A DNA stretch of 64,000 nucleotides from Pseudonocardia lacus (GTDB taxonomy: Bacteria; Actinomycetota; Actinomycetes; Mycobacteriales; Pseudonocardiaceae): NCBI RefSeq assembly GCF_018531445.1, contig NZ_JAHDTH010000006.1, positions 1 to 64,000 on the forward strand, read 5' to 3'. Positions within the stretch are counted from its first letter, which is position 1, and the number at the start of each line of letters is the position of its first letter. Below, in pieces: positions 50,588 to 59,025 of the stretch. Below the pieces are notes generated by a model. That model did no database searches, was not told the origin of the DNA, and saw nothing but the letters and a program-made list of their open reading frames with translations. Both the position numbers and the translations under genes were made by a program.

Positions 50588-51562
50588 TCAGCGCGCGAAC
50601 AGCGCGATGAGGGCGTCGCCCCGGGCGGTGCGGCGGAGGAGGACCTGTTGTCCGCTGCGCTCGCGGTGGATCAGCCCGGCCGCCTCCAACCCGGAGCAGT
50701 GGTAGCTCAGCGTCGACGGGCTGCAGCCGGTGCGCCGGGCCACCGGCCCGGCCGGGCCGCCGTCCACGGTGAGCAGGATCCGGGCCCGCATCGCGCCCAG
50801 GACGAGCTCCAGCGCGTCGGCAGCCCGCGGTGCGGGCGCCCCGCCGGCCAGCGACGCGAGGCCGGGCAGCGGATAGCCGAGCCACACGACGTCCGGGCGG
50901 TCGACGCTGAAGATCGACGCCGACGGCCCCGACACCAGCGGTACCAGCACCAGGCCGCGGTCGCCGCGGTCGAAGACCTCCGGGTGCGGGTCGGGCAGCC
51001 GGATGGCGTCCCCGTCGACCCGCAGCCTCCCGCGCAGCCCGCCGAGCAGCGCGGAGAGGTCGCCCGCCGCGGCGTCGACGCGCGCGGAATCGCGGTCGCG
51101 CAACTCCGCCGCCGCCGCCCAGATCGGTGCGAAGGCCCGCCAGGCGGCTTCGAGGACCCGGGCGTACGCCACGACGAACCGCCGCGGCCGCTCGACGACC
51201 TGGCGCCACACGGGCGGCAGCAGGCCGCCGAAGTCGGCTTCCAGCTGTCCGACGAGGACGTCGGCCGACAGGTCGCGCAGCTGCTCGAGCTGGCGGCCCA
51301 CGTCGGTGGTGGTCAGCGACGCGGTGAGCGTCAGGCAGTCGGGCACGAGCACGCTGCCGGGTCCGAACAACGGGCTCAGCACCCGGGTCGATTCGACGGG
51401 CGCGCCGCGCAGGACGCGCTCGCGCCACGGTTCGGGCACGCCCTGCGGCCGCCCCCCGAACGCGTCGGCGATGACGGACATGAGGCTGGCGCCCGGATGG
51501 GCCACCGTTGTCACGTCCGCTGCCGACAGTCCCCCGACCTGCAATCGCGTGTAGCTGCTCAC
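50588..51562 (-). CDS. ArsR-like winged-helix regulator (DUF5937 type)
   Basis: 324 aa, GTG 51562 after AGGGGGG. A long N-terminal sensor domain of ~230 residues (SYTRLQVGGLSAADV, HPGASLMSVIADAFGG, PLFGPGSVLVPDCLTL) is followed by a C-terminal ArsR-type HTH (GAMRARILLTVDGGPAGPVARRTGCSPSTLSYHCSGLEAAGLIHRERSGQQVLL, in pieces). It is the pattern of actinobacterial DUF5937 regulators. No metal-binding Cys motif is evident. Divergent from a TetR gene across a 33-bp dyad. Confidence 0.85.
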   Translation of the reverse strand: MSSYTRLQVGGLSAADVTTVAHPGASLMSVIADAFGGRPQGVPEPWRERVLRGAPVESTRVLSPLFGPGSVLVPDCLTLTASLTTTDVGRQLEQLRDLSADVLVGQLEADFGGLLPPVWRQVVERPRRFVVAYARVLEAAWRAFAPIWAAAAELRDRDSARVDAAAGDLSALLGGLRGRLRVDGDAIRLPDPHPEVFDRGDRGLVLVPLVSGPSASIFSVDRPDVVWLGYPLPGLASLAGGAPAPRAADALELVLGAMRARILLTVDGGPAGPVARRTGCSPSTLSYHCSGLEAAGLIHRERSGQQVLLRRTARGDALIALFAR

Positions 51563-51622
51563 TGTTCCCCCCTGGTTCAGCGAACGACCGCGGTCCCGGA
51601 CGCCGGTGTCCGGGCTGATCAC

Positions 51623-51655
51623 GCCGAAACGTAGTACTCCGTACGGGGTTTCGGC
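51623..51655. promoter_or_regulatory. 33-bp nested dyad in the ArsR-like/TetR gap
   Basis: Outer arms GCCGAAAC (51623-51630) and GTTTCGGC (51648-51655) are perfect; inner arms GTAC (51634-51637) and GTAC (51641-51644) share the same centre at 51639. It should be the operator of one or both divergent regulators. Confidence 0.65.
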
Positions 51656-51734
51656 TCACCGGGGCGCGCCGCCCACCCGAGCTGTCGGTACGTTGCTTGC
51701 GCTCGCGCGGACGCGGCCTCGGGGAGGGCGGTTG

Positions 51735-52487
51735 GTGGACCAGGAGCGCGGTGCCCAGCTGGGAGCGCTGCTGTGGCAGCCGGAGACCAGGGGCAGCCGT
51801 GGCCCGCGCCGGTCCCTGACGGTCTCGGCGGTGGTCGAGCAGGCCATCGAGATCGCCGACCGCGACGGTCTGGTGGCACTGTCGATGAGCAGGCTCGCCC
51901 GCTCGCTCGGCCTGGGCACCATGTCGCTCTACGGCTACGTCGCCACCAAGGACGACCTGGTCGCCCTGATGGTCGACGCCGCGTACGGGGAGCCGCCCGG
52001 CCCGACGTCGCGGCCGTGGCGGGCGGGGATCACCGAGTGGGCCGAGGCGCTGCGCGAGGTCTACCTGGCGCACCGCTGGCTGGTGCCGATGATGTCGTCG
52101 GTGCGCACCCTGGGGCCGCGGGAGGCGGCCTGGGCGGAGTCGCTGCTGCGGATCGTGCGGCCGCTGGCGCTGTCGTCGGTCGAGGCGCTGAGCGTGTTGG
52201 GAGCCGTGGTCGCGCTCGTGCAGGGCACCGTGCGGCTGTCCGCGACGGAGGCGGCCTCGGAGGTGGGGACGGCGTGGGCCCGCGGCACCCCGCTGGTGGG
52301 CATCGGCGTGCTGGACGCCCACGACCACGCCCGGGAGATGCCGCTGCTGCGCGACGCGATCGCCGAGGTGTGGCCGCTGCCGGTGGGGCAGCGCGACATG
52401 CTGGTCTTCGGGCTGACCCGGCTGCTCGACGGGTTGGCCGTCGAGCAGGAGCGACGCGCCGCCCAGCACCCACCAAACGGCGGGTAG
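51735..52487 (+). CDS. TetR-family regulator with TetR_C-type ligand domain
   Basis: 250 aa, GTG 51735. HTH: VSAVVEQAIEIADRDGLVALSMSRLARSLGLGTMSLYGYVATKDDLVALMVDAAYGE (in pieces), the start of the tetracycline-repressor C-terminal family, followed by HRWLVPMMSSVRTLGPREAAW. Precedes the acyl-CoA ligase gene on the same strand by 55 bp, so both may form an operon. Confidence 0.87.
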   Translation: MDQERGAQLGALLWQPETRGSRGPRRSLTVSAVVEQAIEIADRDGLVALSMSRLARSLGLGTMSLYGYVATKDDLVALMVDAAYGEPPGPTSRPWRAGITEWAEALREVYLAHRWLVPMMSSVRTLGPREAAWAESLLRIVRPLALSSVEALSVLGAVVALVQGTVRLSATEAASEVGTAWARGTPLVGIGVLDAHDHAREMPLLRDAIAEVWPLPVGQRDMLVFGLTRLLDGLAVEQERRAAQHPPNGG

Positions 52488-52542
52488 ACGGCCCGCTGCC
52501 GGGCGGGTGACGATCGCCCGGCAGCGGTGCGAGGGAGGTCGG

Positions 52543-54114
52543 GTGCGCTCGTTCATCTCCGCCACGACCCTGGGCGACCTGCTCGACGGGCGGGCCGCCG
52601 TCGCGCCGGACGCCACGGCCGTCGTCTTCCCCGACGGTCGCCGCACCTACGCCGAGCTGGCCGCCGACGCCCAGCGGATCGCCCGCGGGCTGATCGGGCT
52701 CGGGGTGCGCCCCGGCGACCGGGTCGGCGTCCTGCTGCCCGCCTCGCCCGACCTGCTGGCCGCGCTCTTCGCCGCGGCGAAGGTGGGCGCGATCGCGGTG
52801 CCGGTCAACGCCCGGTTCAAGGCGGGCGAGGTCCGCCAGTTGGTCGTGCACTCGGGGATGGCGGTGCTGCTGACCGCTCCGCCGTTCCGCGACCTGGTGC
52901 CGGCGGACGCGCCCGAGCTGCGGCACGTCGTCGACCTCGACGGCGGCTTCGACGACCCCTCGGTGCCGGACGCGGCCGTGCTGCGCGAGCAGGAGTCGGT
53001 GCGCGTCCGCGACCCGGCGGTGATCGTCTACACCTCCGGGACCACGGCCGCTCCGAAGGGCGCGCTCCTCTCGCACGAGGCGCTGACCCGGCTGGCCGCC
53101 GGGATCGTCGAGCGCATGCGGCTGACGCCGGACGACCGCGTCTGGACGGCCATCCCGCTGTTCCACGGCGGCGGCATCACGTTCGCGCTGAGTTGCGTGC
53201 GCGCCGGCGCGCCGTTCGTGCACCCGGGCGCGTTCGACCCGGCGTCGACGCTGCCGTACCTGGTGGCCGAGGGCGTGACGGTGGCGCTGGCCGCGTTCGA
53301 GACGATCTGGATGCCGGTGCTCGACCGGCCCGACTTCGCCGCGCACGACCTGTCGCGCATCCGGCTGGTGATGGCGGTCGGGGTGCCCGAGCGGCTGCGC
53401 GAGATGGCCCGCAGGCTGCCGGCCGCCGTGCACGTCTCGTGCGTCGCGATGACCGAGTCGTCGGCGTTCCTGACGTTGAACCGGCTCGACGACCCGCCCG
53501 AGGCGCGGGCGACGACCGGCGGCCACCCGATGCCGGGGATGCGCTGCCGCGTCGTCGATCCGGAGACCGGCCGCGACCGCCCACCCGGCGTCGACGGCGA
53601 GCTGTGGTTCCGCGGCCCCAACGCCTTCGACGGGTACTTCCGCGACCCGGCGGCCACCGCGGCCGCGTTCGACGACGAGGGCTGGTTCCACAGCGGCGAC
53701 CTGGTGGTCGCCGACGCCGCGGGCCGGCTGGCGTTCCGGTCGCGGCTCAAGGACATGCTCAAGGTCGGTGGCGAGAACGTCGCCGCGGCCGAGGTGGAGG
53801 GCCACCTGCTGGGGCACCCGGCGGTCGGGATCGTGGCGGTGGTCGCCGCTCCCGACGCGCACTACGTGGAGGTGCCCGCGGCGTTCGTGCAGCTCAAGGA
53901 CGGTGCCTCGGCGACGGAGGAGGAGCTGATCGGGTTCTGCCTCGACGCGATCGCCACCTTCCGCGTGCCCCGCTACGTCCGGTTCGTCGACGAGTGGCCG
54001 ATGTCCGGCACGAAGATCAAGAAGTTCGTGCTGCGCGAGCGGATCGCCGACGAGCTGCGCAGGCGCGGGATCACCGAGGCGCCGCGGCTGCGGTCGTCGA
54101 ACCCGCCCCGGTGA
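52543..54114 (+). CDS. AMP-dependent acyl-CoA synthetase/ligase
   Basis: 523 aa, GTG 52543 after GAGGGAGG. A3 core VIVYTSGTTAAPKGALLSHEA, then AMTESSAFLTLN, YFRDPAATAAAFDDEGWFHSGDLVVADAAGRLAFRSRLKDMLKVGGENVAAAEVE (A7-A8, in pieces) and catalytic Lys in MSGTKIKKFVLRE. Forms acyl-AMP then acyl-CoA; chain length unknown. Probably controlled with the upstream TetR. Confidence 0.9.
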   Translation: MRSFISATTLGDLLDGRAAVAPDATAVVFPDGRRTYAELAADAQRIARGLIGLGVRPGDRVGVLLPASPDLLAALFAAAKVGAIAVPVNARFKAGEVRQLVVHSGMAVLLTAPPFRDLVPADAPELRHVVDLDGGFDDPSVPDAAVLREQESVRVRDPAVIVYTSGTTAAPKGALLSHEALTRLAAGIVERMRLTPDDRVWTAIPLFHGGGITFALSCVRAGAPFVHPGAFDPASTLPYLVAEGVTVALAAFETIWMPVLDRPDFAAHDLSRIRLVMAVGVPERLREMARRLPAAVHVSCVAMTESSAFLTLNRLDDPPEARATTGGHPMPGMRCRVVDPETGRDRPPGVDGELWFRGPNAFDGYFRDPAATAAAFDDEGWFHSGDLVVADAAGRLAFRSRLKDMLKVGGENVAAAEVEGHLLGHPAVGIVAVVAAPDAHYVEVPAAFVQLKDGASATEEELIGFCLDAIATFRVPRYVRFVDEWPMSGTKIKKFVLRERIADELRRRGITEAPRLRSSNPPR

Positions 54115-54260
54115 GACGCTTCCCGACACCGAGAGCGAACACCGGTGCGAGAGTGACGCCGCTCACGGGCCGGACTCGCCCGTTCGTCGACCACTGATCA
54201 CTCAAAGTAGCGATCTCGCGCTCCACCTGGGGTGATCTTCCCACTGTCGGTACGCTGCGT

Positions 54261-54294
54261 GCGTGCACGTGCACCTGTCCGTGCACCTGCACGC
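54261..54294. repeat. 14-bp-arm hairpin of GTGCAC units
   Basis: GCGTGCACGTGCAC (54261-54274), loop CTGTCC, GTGCACCTGCACGC (54281-54294): 13 of 14 arm positions pair. It lies 38 bp before the next gene start, so it would be in or near its 5' UTR. Confidence 0.6.
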
Positions 54295-54332
54295 TCATCC
54301 CACCCGCTCCCCGCAGACCTCCGAGGTTGTCC

Positions 54333-54902
54333 GTGGCTCCTCCGCCAGCGCCCGAACCCGTGCCCGACCCGCCACCGGGTCCCGTGCCGCCCGATCCTCC
54401 TCCACCGCTGCGCGACCGCTTCAACGGCGCGGTGGGCGTGCTGGCCAGCGTGCTGGCCGTGCTGTCGTTCATCGTCCAGCCGATCGAGTACCTGGAGGGC
54501 GGCGAGACCGGCGTTCTCGGCCTGTGGGTGCTCGCCACGACGTTCACCGTCGCGGTCGTCGGCACCGTGATGGTGGCGAAGGTGGCCGCGTCCGGGCGCC
54601 CGGTCGGGTGGTCGGTGCGGGTGGCCCAGGTCGTCGCGCCGATCGCCCTCGGCGTCACCCTCGGGCTCGCCGTTCCGCTGCTCCTGCGGTCCGCCGACGG
54701 CGGAGCGGGGGACCCGGCTTCGCACGGCGGGGCGACGGCCCAGGAGGCCGTGGCGGGCGGCTGCGTCGAGCCGTTCGTCCCGCTGCACCGCTACGCCCTG
54801 CCGCGCGCGGACGGTGGCGTCGTGCACGACGTCGCCGTGCGGTCGCCCGGGCCGGGGTGGCAGCGCGGCGAGCTGATCGGCTGCATCCGCCCCTTCGGCT
54901 AG
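54333..54902 (+). CDS. Proline-rich membrane protein of unknown function
   Basis: 189 aa, GTG 54333 after GAGG (TTG 54327 possible). A Pro-rich N-terminus (PPPAPEPVPDPPPGPVPPD) precedes three membrane helices (about 32-50, 62-82, 92-116) and a short extracytoplasmic C-terminal domain with two Cys (GGCVEP, GCIRPFG) that could be disulfide-linked. It ends 4 bp into the convergent kinase gene. Not recognised. Confidence 0.6.
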   Translation: MAPPPAPEPVPDPPPGPVPPDPPPPLRDRFNGAVGVLASVLAVLSFIVQPIEYLEGGETGVLGLWVLATTFTVAVVGTVMVAKVAASGRPVGWSVRVAQVVAPIALGVTLGLAVPLLLRSADGGAGDPASHGGATAQEAVAGGCVEPFVPLHRYALPRADGGVVHDVAVRSPGPGWQRGELIGCIRPFG

Positions 54903-56227
54903 CGGTGCTCGGCCGGTTGGAGGTGCTCGGCGGCGATCGGCAGCAGCAGCGTGAACCGGGGCGGCGAGCGGCGCCCGAGCAGCAGCCGGCCGCCCTCGGC
55001 CTCGGCGAGGCTGCGGGCCAGCGGCAGCCCGATGCCGTGCCCGCCCGCGGTGCGCGAGCGGCGCACGAACGGCTCGGCGGTGTCGGGCACCCCCGGGCCC
55101 TCGTCCTCGACGTCGACGGCCACGGCGTCGTCGGCGTCGCGGGCGGTCACGGTGACCGCGCCCGCGCCGTGCCGGGCGGCGTTGTCGAGCAGCACCGCCA
55201 GCACCTGCCGCACCGCCGCGCCGGCCGCCGCGGCCACCGGCAGGTCGGGCGCCACGACGAGGCGCAGGGGGCGCCCCGCCGCGCCCAGCACGTCCGCCCA
55301 CTCGGTCCTGGCCTGCTCCAGCAGGGCGCCGACCAGCAGGGCGCCGCCCCGGTTGGTGTCACGGGCCAGCGTGAGCAGGTCGTCGGCGATCTGCTCCAGC
55401 CGGTCGGTGGTGGTGATCGCCGTGGCGATCACCGCGGAGAGGCCGGCGACCGAACGGCGCTCGACGGGGACGTCCAGCGCGGCCTCCAGGCCGAGGCGCA
55501 GCCCGGTCAGCGGGGTGCGCAGCTGGTGGGAGGTGTCGGCGGAGAACGCGCGCTCGCGGGCCAGCGTGTCGCCGATGCGCTGGGCGGTGCTGTCCAGCGC
55601 GGCGCCGACCCCGTCGATCTCGGCGATCCCCGCGGTCGGCGAGCGCGCGCTGAAGTCGCCCTCACCGAGGCGCTGCGCGGCGTGCGCGAGCTGTTCGAGC
55701 GGGCGGGCCAGCCGGGCGCCCTGGCGGCGGGCCATCAGCCACGCCGCGCCGACCGCGAACACCCCGAGCGCGGCCATCAGCAGCCACACGAACGCGATCC
55801 GCAGGTAGGCCTCGGTGCGCGGGGCAGCGACCCGGACCACGCCCACGTAGGTGCCGTCGTCGGCCACGGGGGCGCCGATGACCAGGTCGGCCGCGGTGTC
55901 GCCGGGCTCGATGTCGCCGACGAGGGCCTCCATGACGTCGTGCTCCAGCACCTCCGGGCCGACGCCGACGACCCGGCGGCCGAAGTCGTCGTAGAAGGCG
56001 AAGTCGGTGTCCGGGTCGGAGCCCGGCATGTCCGGCAGCGCGGTGATGGTGCCGTCGCCGGCGAGCTCGACGGCCAGCATCAGGGCCACGACGTTGGCCT
56101 CGCGCTCCAGTTCGGTGCGCTCGTCGTCGAGCAGGTAGCGGGCCACGACGACCGCCAGCGGCGCGCCGAACAACGCGATCGCCAGCACGACGGCGATCAC
56201 CGTCGACCCGATGATCCGCCGGCGCAT
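54899..56227 (-). CDS. Sensor histidine kinase (OmpR-type partner)
   Basis: 442 aa. Membrane helices at about 7-30 and 143-165 enclose an external sensor of ~110 residues (acidic: DPDTDFAFYDDFGRRVVGVG). HAMP to ~215, HisKA with phospho-His234 (FSADTSHQLRTPLTGL), HATPase N-box VLLDNAARHG, G1 DEGPGVPD and G2 GGHGIGLPLARSLAEAEGG. ATG 56227 overlaps the regulator stop (ATGA). Confidence 0.92.
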   Translation of the reverse strand: MRRRIIGSTVIAVVLAIALFGAPLAVVVARYLLDDERTELEREANVVALMLAVELAGDGTITALPDMPGSDPDTDFAFYDDFGRRVVGVGPEVLEHDVMEALVGDIEPGDTAADLVIGAPVADDGTYVGVVRVAAPRTEAYLRIAFVWLLMAALGVFAVGAAWLMARRQGARLARPLEQLAHAAQRLGEGDFSARSPTAGIAEIDGVGAALDSTAQRIGDTLARERAFSADTSHQLRTPLTGLRLGLEAALDVPVERRSVAGLSAVIATAITTTDRLEQIADDLLTLARDTNRGGALLVGALLEQARTEWADVLGAAGRPLRLVVAPDLPVAAAAGAAVRQVLAVLLDNAARHGAGAVTVTARDADDAVAVDVEDEGPGVPDTAEPFVRRSRTAGGHGIGLPLARSLAEAEGGRLLLGRRSPPRFTLLLPIAAEHLQPAEHR

Positions 56228-56928
56228 CAGCTCGGCCCGCCGGGGGCCTCGAGCCGGTAGCCGTGCCCGCGCAGCGTGACGATCTGCGGGACCCGGGCAC
56301 CGTCGGCGACCTCGGCGAGCCTGCGGCGCACCGCCGCGACGTGCACGTCGAGGGTCTTGGTCGAGCCGAACCAGTGCTGGTCCCAGACGTCGGACATCAG
56401 GGCGTCGCGGCTGACCGCGTGCTCCGGCTCGGCCGCCAGCCGGGCCAGCAGGTCGAACTCCCTGGCCCGCAGCGGCACCTCCCGCCCGCGCACGGTGACC
56501 CGCCGGCCGGCGGTGTCGATCACCAGGTCGCCGAGCGCGGTCGGGGCGGCGGGCTGGGTGGTCGCGGCGCTGCGGCGCAGGTGGGCGCGCAGCCGCGCGT
56601 GCAGCTCGGCCAGCCGGACGGGCTTGGTGAGGTAGTCGTCGGCGCCGGCCTCCAGCCCGACCACGACGTCCATCTCGGTGGTGCGCGCGGTCAGCACGAC
56701 CAGCACGGTGCTGGGCAGCGCGGCGCGCAGCCGCCGGCAGACCTCGACGCCGTCCAGGTCGGGCAGGCCGAGGTCGAGCAGGACGAGGTCGAACTCTGCC
56801 TCCGCCGCGGCCCGCAGCGCCGGGAAACCCCCGCGCCGCCACTGCACCTGGTGGCCGTGGCTGCGCAGGCTCGCGGTCAACGCCTCGCCGATCGTCTCGT
56901 CGTCCTCGACCACCAGCAGGTTCGACAC
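56227..56928 (-). CDS. OmpR-family response regulator
   Basis: 233 aa, GTG 56928. Receiver with E8-D9-D10, phospho-acceptor D52 (LVLLDLGLPDLDG) and Lys in DDYLTKPVR; C-terminal winged helix (LRAREFDLLARLAAEPEHAVSRDALMSDVWDQHWFGSTKTLDVHVAAVRRRL, in pieces). First gene of a two-gene operon with the kinase. Targets unknown; the divergent PAP2 gene 133 bp away is a candidate. Confidence 0.93.
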   Translation of the reverse strand: MSNLLVVEDDETIGEALTASLRSHGHQVQWRRGGFPALRAAAEAEFDLVLLDLGLPDLDGVEVCRRLRAALPSTVLVVLTARTTEMDVVVGLEAGADDYLTKPVRLAELHARLRAHLRRSAATTQPAAPTALGDLVIDTAGRRVTVRGREVPLRAREFDLLARLAAEPEHAVSRDALMSDVWDQHWFGSTKTLDVHVAAVRRRLAEVADGARVPQIVTLRGHGYRLEAPGGPS

Positions 56929-57061
56929 CGCGCCACAGTACGAGGCGCCCCGCGACGCCCGGTCCGCCACCGACGGGCGGATGACCGCCACGTGCGGATT
57001 TTGCCGTCCGCTCACTTCCGACGGCGGGGCCGGTAACCGGCGGCTTCGTACTCTTGGACGC

Positions 57062-57838
57062 ATGTGGTTGGCCCTGGTCGGACTCGCGCTCGGCTCCGTC
57101 GTCTTCGCGCTGTGCGTGGCGGCGCTGGCCGGCCGGGTCCGCCGACCGGCCGGCGCGCTCCCGGGCACCCCGGTGCTGCTGGGGGCGGCGCTGGCCGCCG
57201 GCCTGCTCGCGGGGCACGCGTGCGTCGTGCTGGCGGTGTGGTGGGACGCCGGGCCGGCGCGGCTCGACGCCGGGGTGTCGGCCTGGTTCGTCGAGCACCG
57301 CGACCCGGCGGTCACGCCGACCATGCACGTGGCGAGCACGGTCGGCGACAGCCCCCCGACGACCGTGCTCGTGCTGATGGTGGTGGTCCTGCTGTGGTGG
57401 CTGCGCCGGCCCGGCGCGGCGATCGCGGCGGCCGTGGCGACGCTCGGGTCGCCGCTGGTCAGCTCCGGTTTCAAGGGGTTCTACGACCGTCCGCGCCCGC
57501 CGATGGACGAGCACCTGGTGACGATCACGGGTTCGTCGATGCCCTCGGGGCACGCGTTCAACGCGGTCGTCGTGGCCGGGGTGCTGGCGGTGGCGGTGCT
57601 GCCGTCGCTGCGCCGGTCGGTGAGCCGGGCCGTCGTGGTGGTGGTCGCGGTCGCCGCGACGGCGGCGGTCGGGGTCAGCCGGATCTACCTGGGCGCGCAC
57701 TGGCTCACCGACGTGCTGGCCGGGTGGATGCTGGGCGGGGCGTGGCTGGCCGGCTGCCTGACCGTGGTGGCCCTCCTCGACCGGCCGGCCCCCGGCCCCA
57801 CCGACCCCGGCCCGCGGCGGGAGCTCGTCGCGGCGTAG
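57062..57838 (+). CDS. PAP2-family membrane phosphatase
   Basis: 258 aa, ATG 57062. Six membrane helices. Phosphatase motif 1 KGFYDRPRP, motif 2 SMPSGHAFNAV and motif 3 SRIYLGAHWLTDVLAGW are all intact, so it should dephosphorylate a lipid phosphate or undecaprenyl/polyprenyl pyrophosphate at the outer membrane face. Divergent from the two-component pair. Confidence 0.9.
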   Translation: MWLALVGLALGSVVFALCVAALAGRVRRPAGALPGTPVLLGAALAAGLLAGHACVVLAVWWDAGPARLDAGVSAWFVEHRDPAVTPTMHVASTVGDSPPTTVLVLMVVVLLWWLRRPGAAIAAAVATLGSPLVSSGFKGFYDRPRPPMDEHLVTITGSSMPSGHAFNAVVVAGVLAVAVLPSLRRSVSRAVVVVVAVAATAAVGVSRIYLGAHWLTDVLAGWMLGGAWLAGCLTVVALLDRPAPGPTDPGPRRELVAA

Positions 57839-57933
57839 CGAGGCGGTCTCACAAGTGATACGGAACACCGCCCGGCCGCCCGTAGCGTGACCCGTGACAC
57901 CCGGAAACCCCAATCTCCGGAGGTGGAACGGCA

Positions 57934-59025
57934 GTGCTGAGCATCGGGATCAACCTCGGCTTCGGCAAGCTCGACCCGAGCCTGACCGACCGGCAGACCT
58001 ACGCCGGGGAGGTGGAGGTGGCGCTGGCCGCGGAGCGGCTCGGCTACGACGCCGTCTGGGTCGTCGAGCACCACTTCTCGGACTACTCGCTGTGCCCGGA
58101 CAACCTGCTGCTGCTGGCCCACCTGGCCGGCAGCACGTCGCGGATCCGGCTGGGCACGGCGGCGGTGATCCTGCCGTGGAACGACCCGCTGCGGGTGGCC
58201 GAGAAGGCACTGATGCTCGACACGCTCTCCGGCGGCCGGCTGCTGCTCGGCGTCGGGCGCGGGCTCTCCCGCACCGAGTACGAGCCGTTCCGCATCCCGC
58301 TCGACGAGACCCGCGACCGCTTCGACGAGGCCGCGCCGATGGTCTTCGAGGCGCTGGAGACCGGCTTCATCGAAGGCGACGGCCCGTTCTACCCGCAGCC
58401 GCGCACCGAGCTGCGGCCGCGGCCGCTGGCCTCGTTCCACGGCAGGCGCTACTGCGTGGCCGGGTCGCCGGACTCGGTCGTCATGGCGGCCGCGTTGCGC
58501 GCGCACCTGATGTCGTTCATCGTCCGCCCGGTGCCCGACCTCATGCCCACCTTCACCCGCTACCGCGAGCTGTACGAGGCCGAGCACGGCGAGATCGCCC
58601 CGCCGATCGCGCTCAACGTCAACATGTACTGCCACCCCGACGACGCGCTGGCCCGCGAGCGGCAGTACGAGTACGTGAACCGCTTCTTCATGAGCAACGT
58701 CGAGCACTACGAGATGGCGGGCGAGCACTTCGCCGGCATCAAGGGCCACGAGCGCTACGCCGACAACGCCGCCCACTTCCGCGCCATCGGCCTGGACAAG
58801 GCCGCCGACGACTACGCCGCCACCACGCTGTGGGGCAGCCCCGAGCGGATCCTCGGCCAGATCGAGGCAGTCCGCGACGCCGTCGGCGACTTCTCGCTCA
58901 CCCTGGCCCCGGCCTTCGGCGGGATGCCCTACGAGCACGCCCGCGCCAGCCTGGAGCTGTTCGCCCGCGAGGTGCTGCCGAAGGCCCGCGGGATGCGCGG
59001 GGCGGCGGTGAGCACCGCAGCCTGA
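57934..59025 (+). CDS. Luciferase-like flavin monooxygenase
   Basis: 363 aa, GTG start. LLM barrel: INLGFGKLDPSLTDRQTYAGEVEVALAAERLGYDAVWVVEHHFSDYSLCPDNLLLLAHLAG (in pieces), RIRLGTAAVILPWNDPLRVAEKALML, GRLLLGVGRGLSRTEYEPF. It resembles alkanal monooxygenase-type oxidoreductases. It is translationally coupled (TGATG) to a GAF-containing regulator, which suggests that the regulator controls it or senses its substrate. Confidence 0.88.
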   Translation: MLSIGINLGFGKLDPSLTDRQTYAGEVEVALAAERLGYDAVWVVEHHFSDYSLCPDNLLLLAHLAGSTSRIRLGTAAVILPWNDPLRVAEKALMLDTLSGGRLLLGVGRGLSRTEYEPFRIPLDETRDRFDEAAPMVFEALETGFIEGDGPFYPQPRTELRPRPLASFHGRRYCVAGSPDSVVMAAALRAHLMSFIVRPVPDLMPTFTRYRELYEAEHGEIAPPIALNVNMYCHPDDALARERQYEYVNRFFMSNVEHYEMAGEHFAGIKGHERYADNAAHFRAIGLDKAADDYAATTLWGSPERILGQIEAVRDAVGDFSLTLAPAFGGMPYEHARASLELFAREVLPKARGMRGAAVSTAA

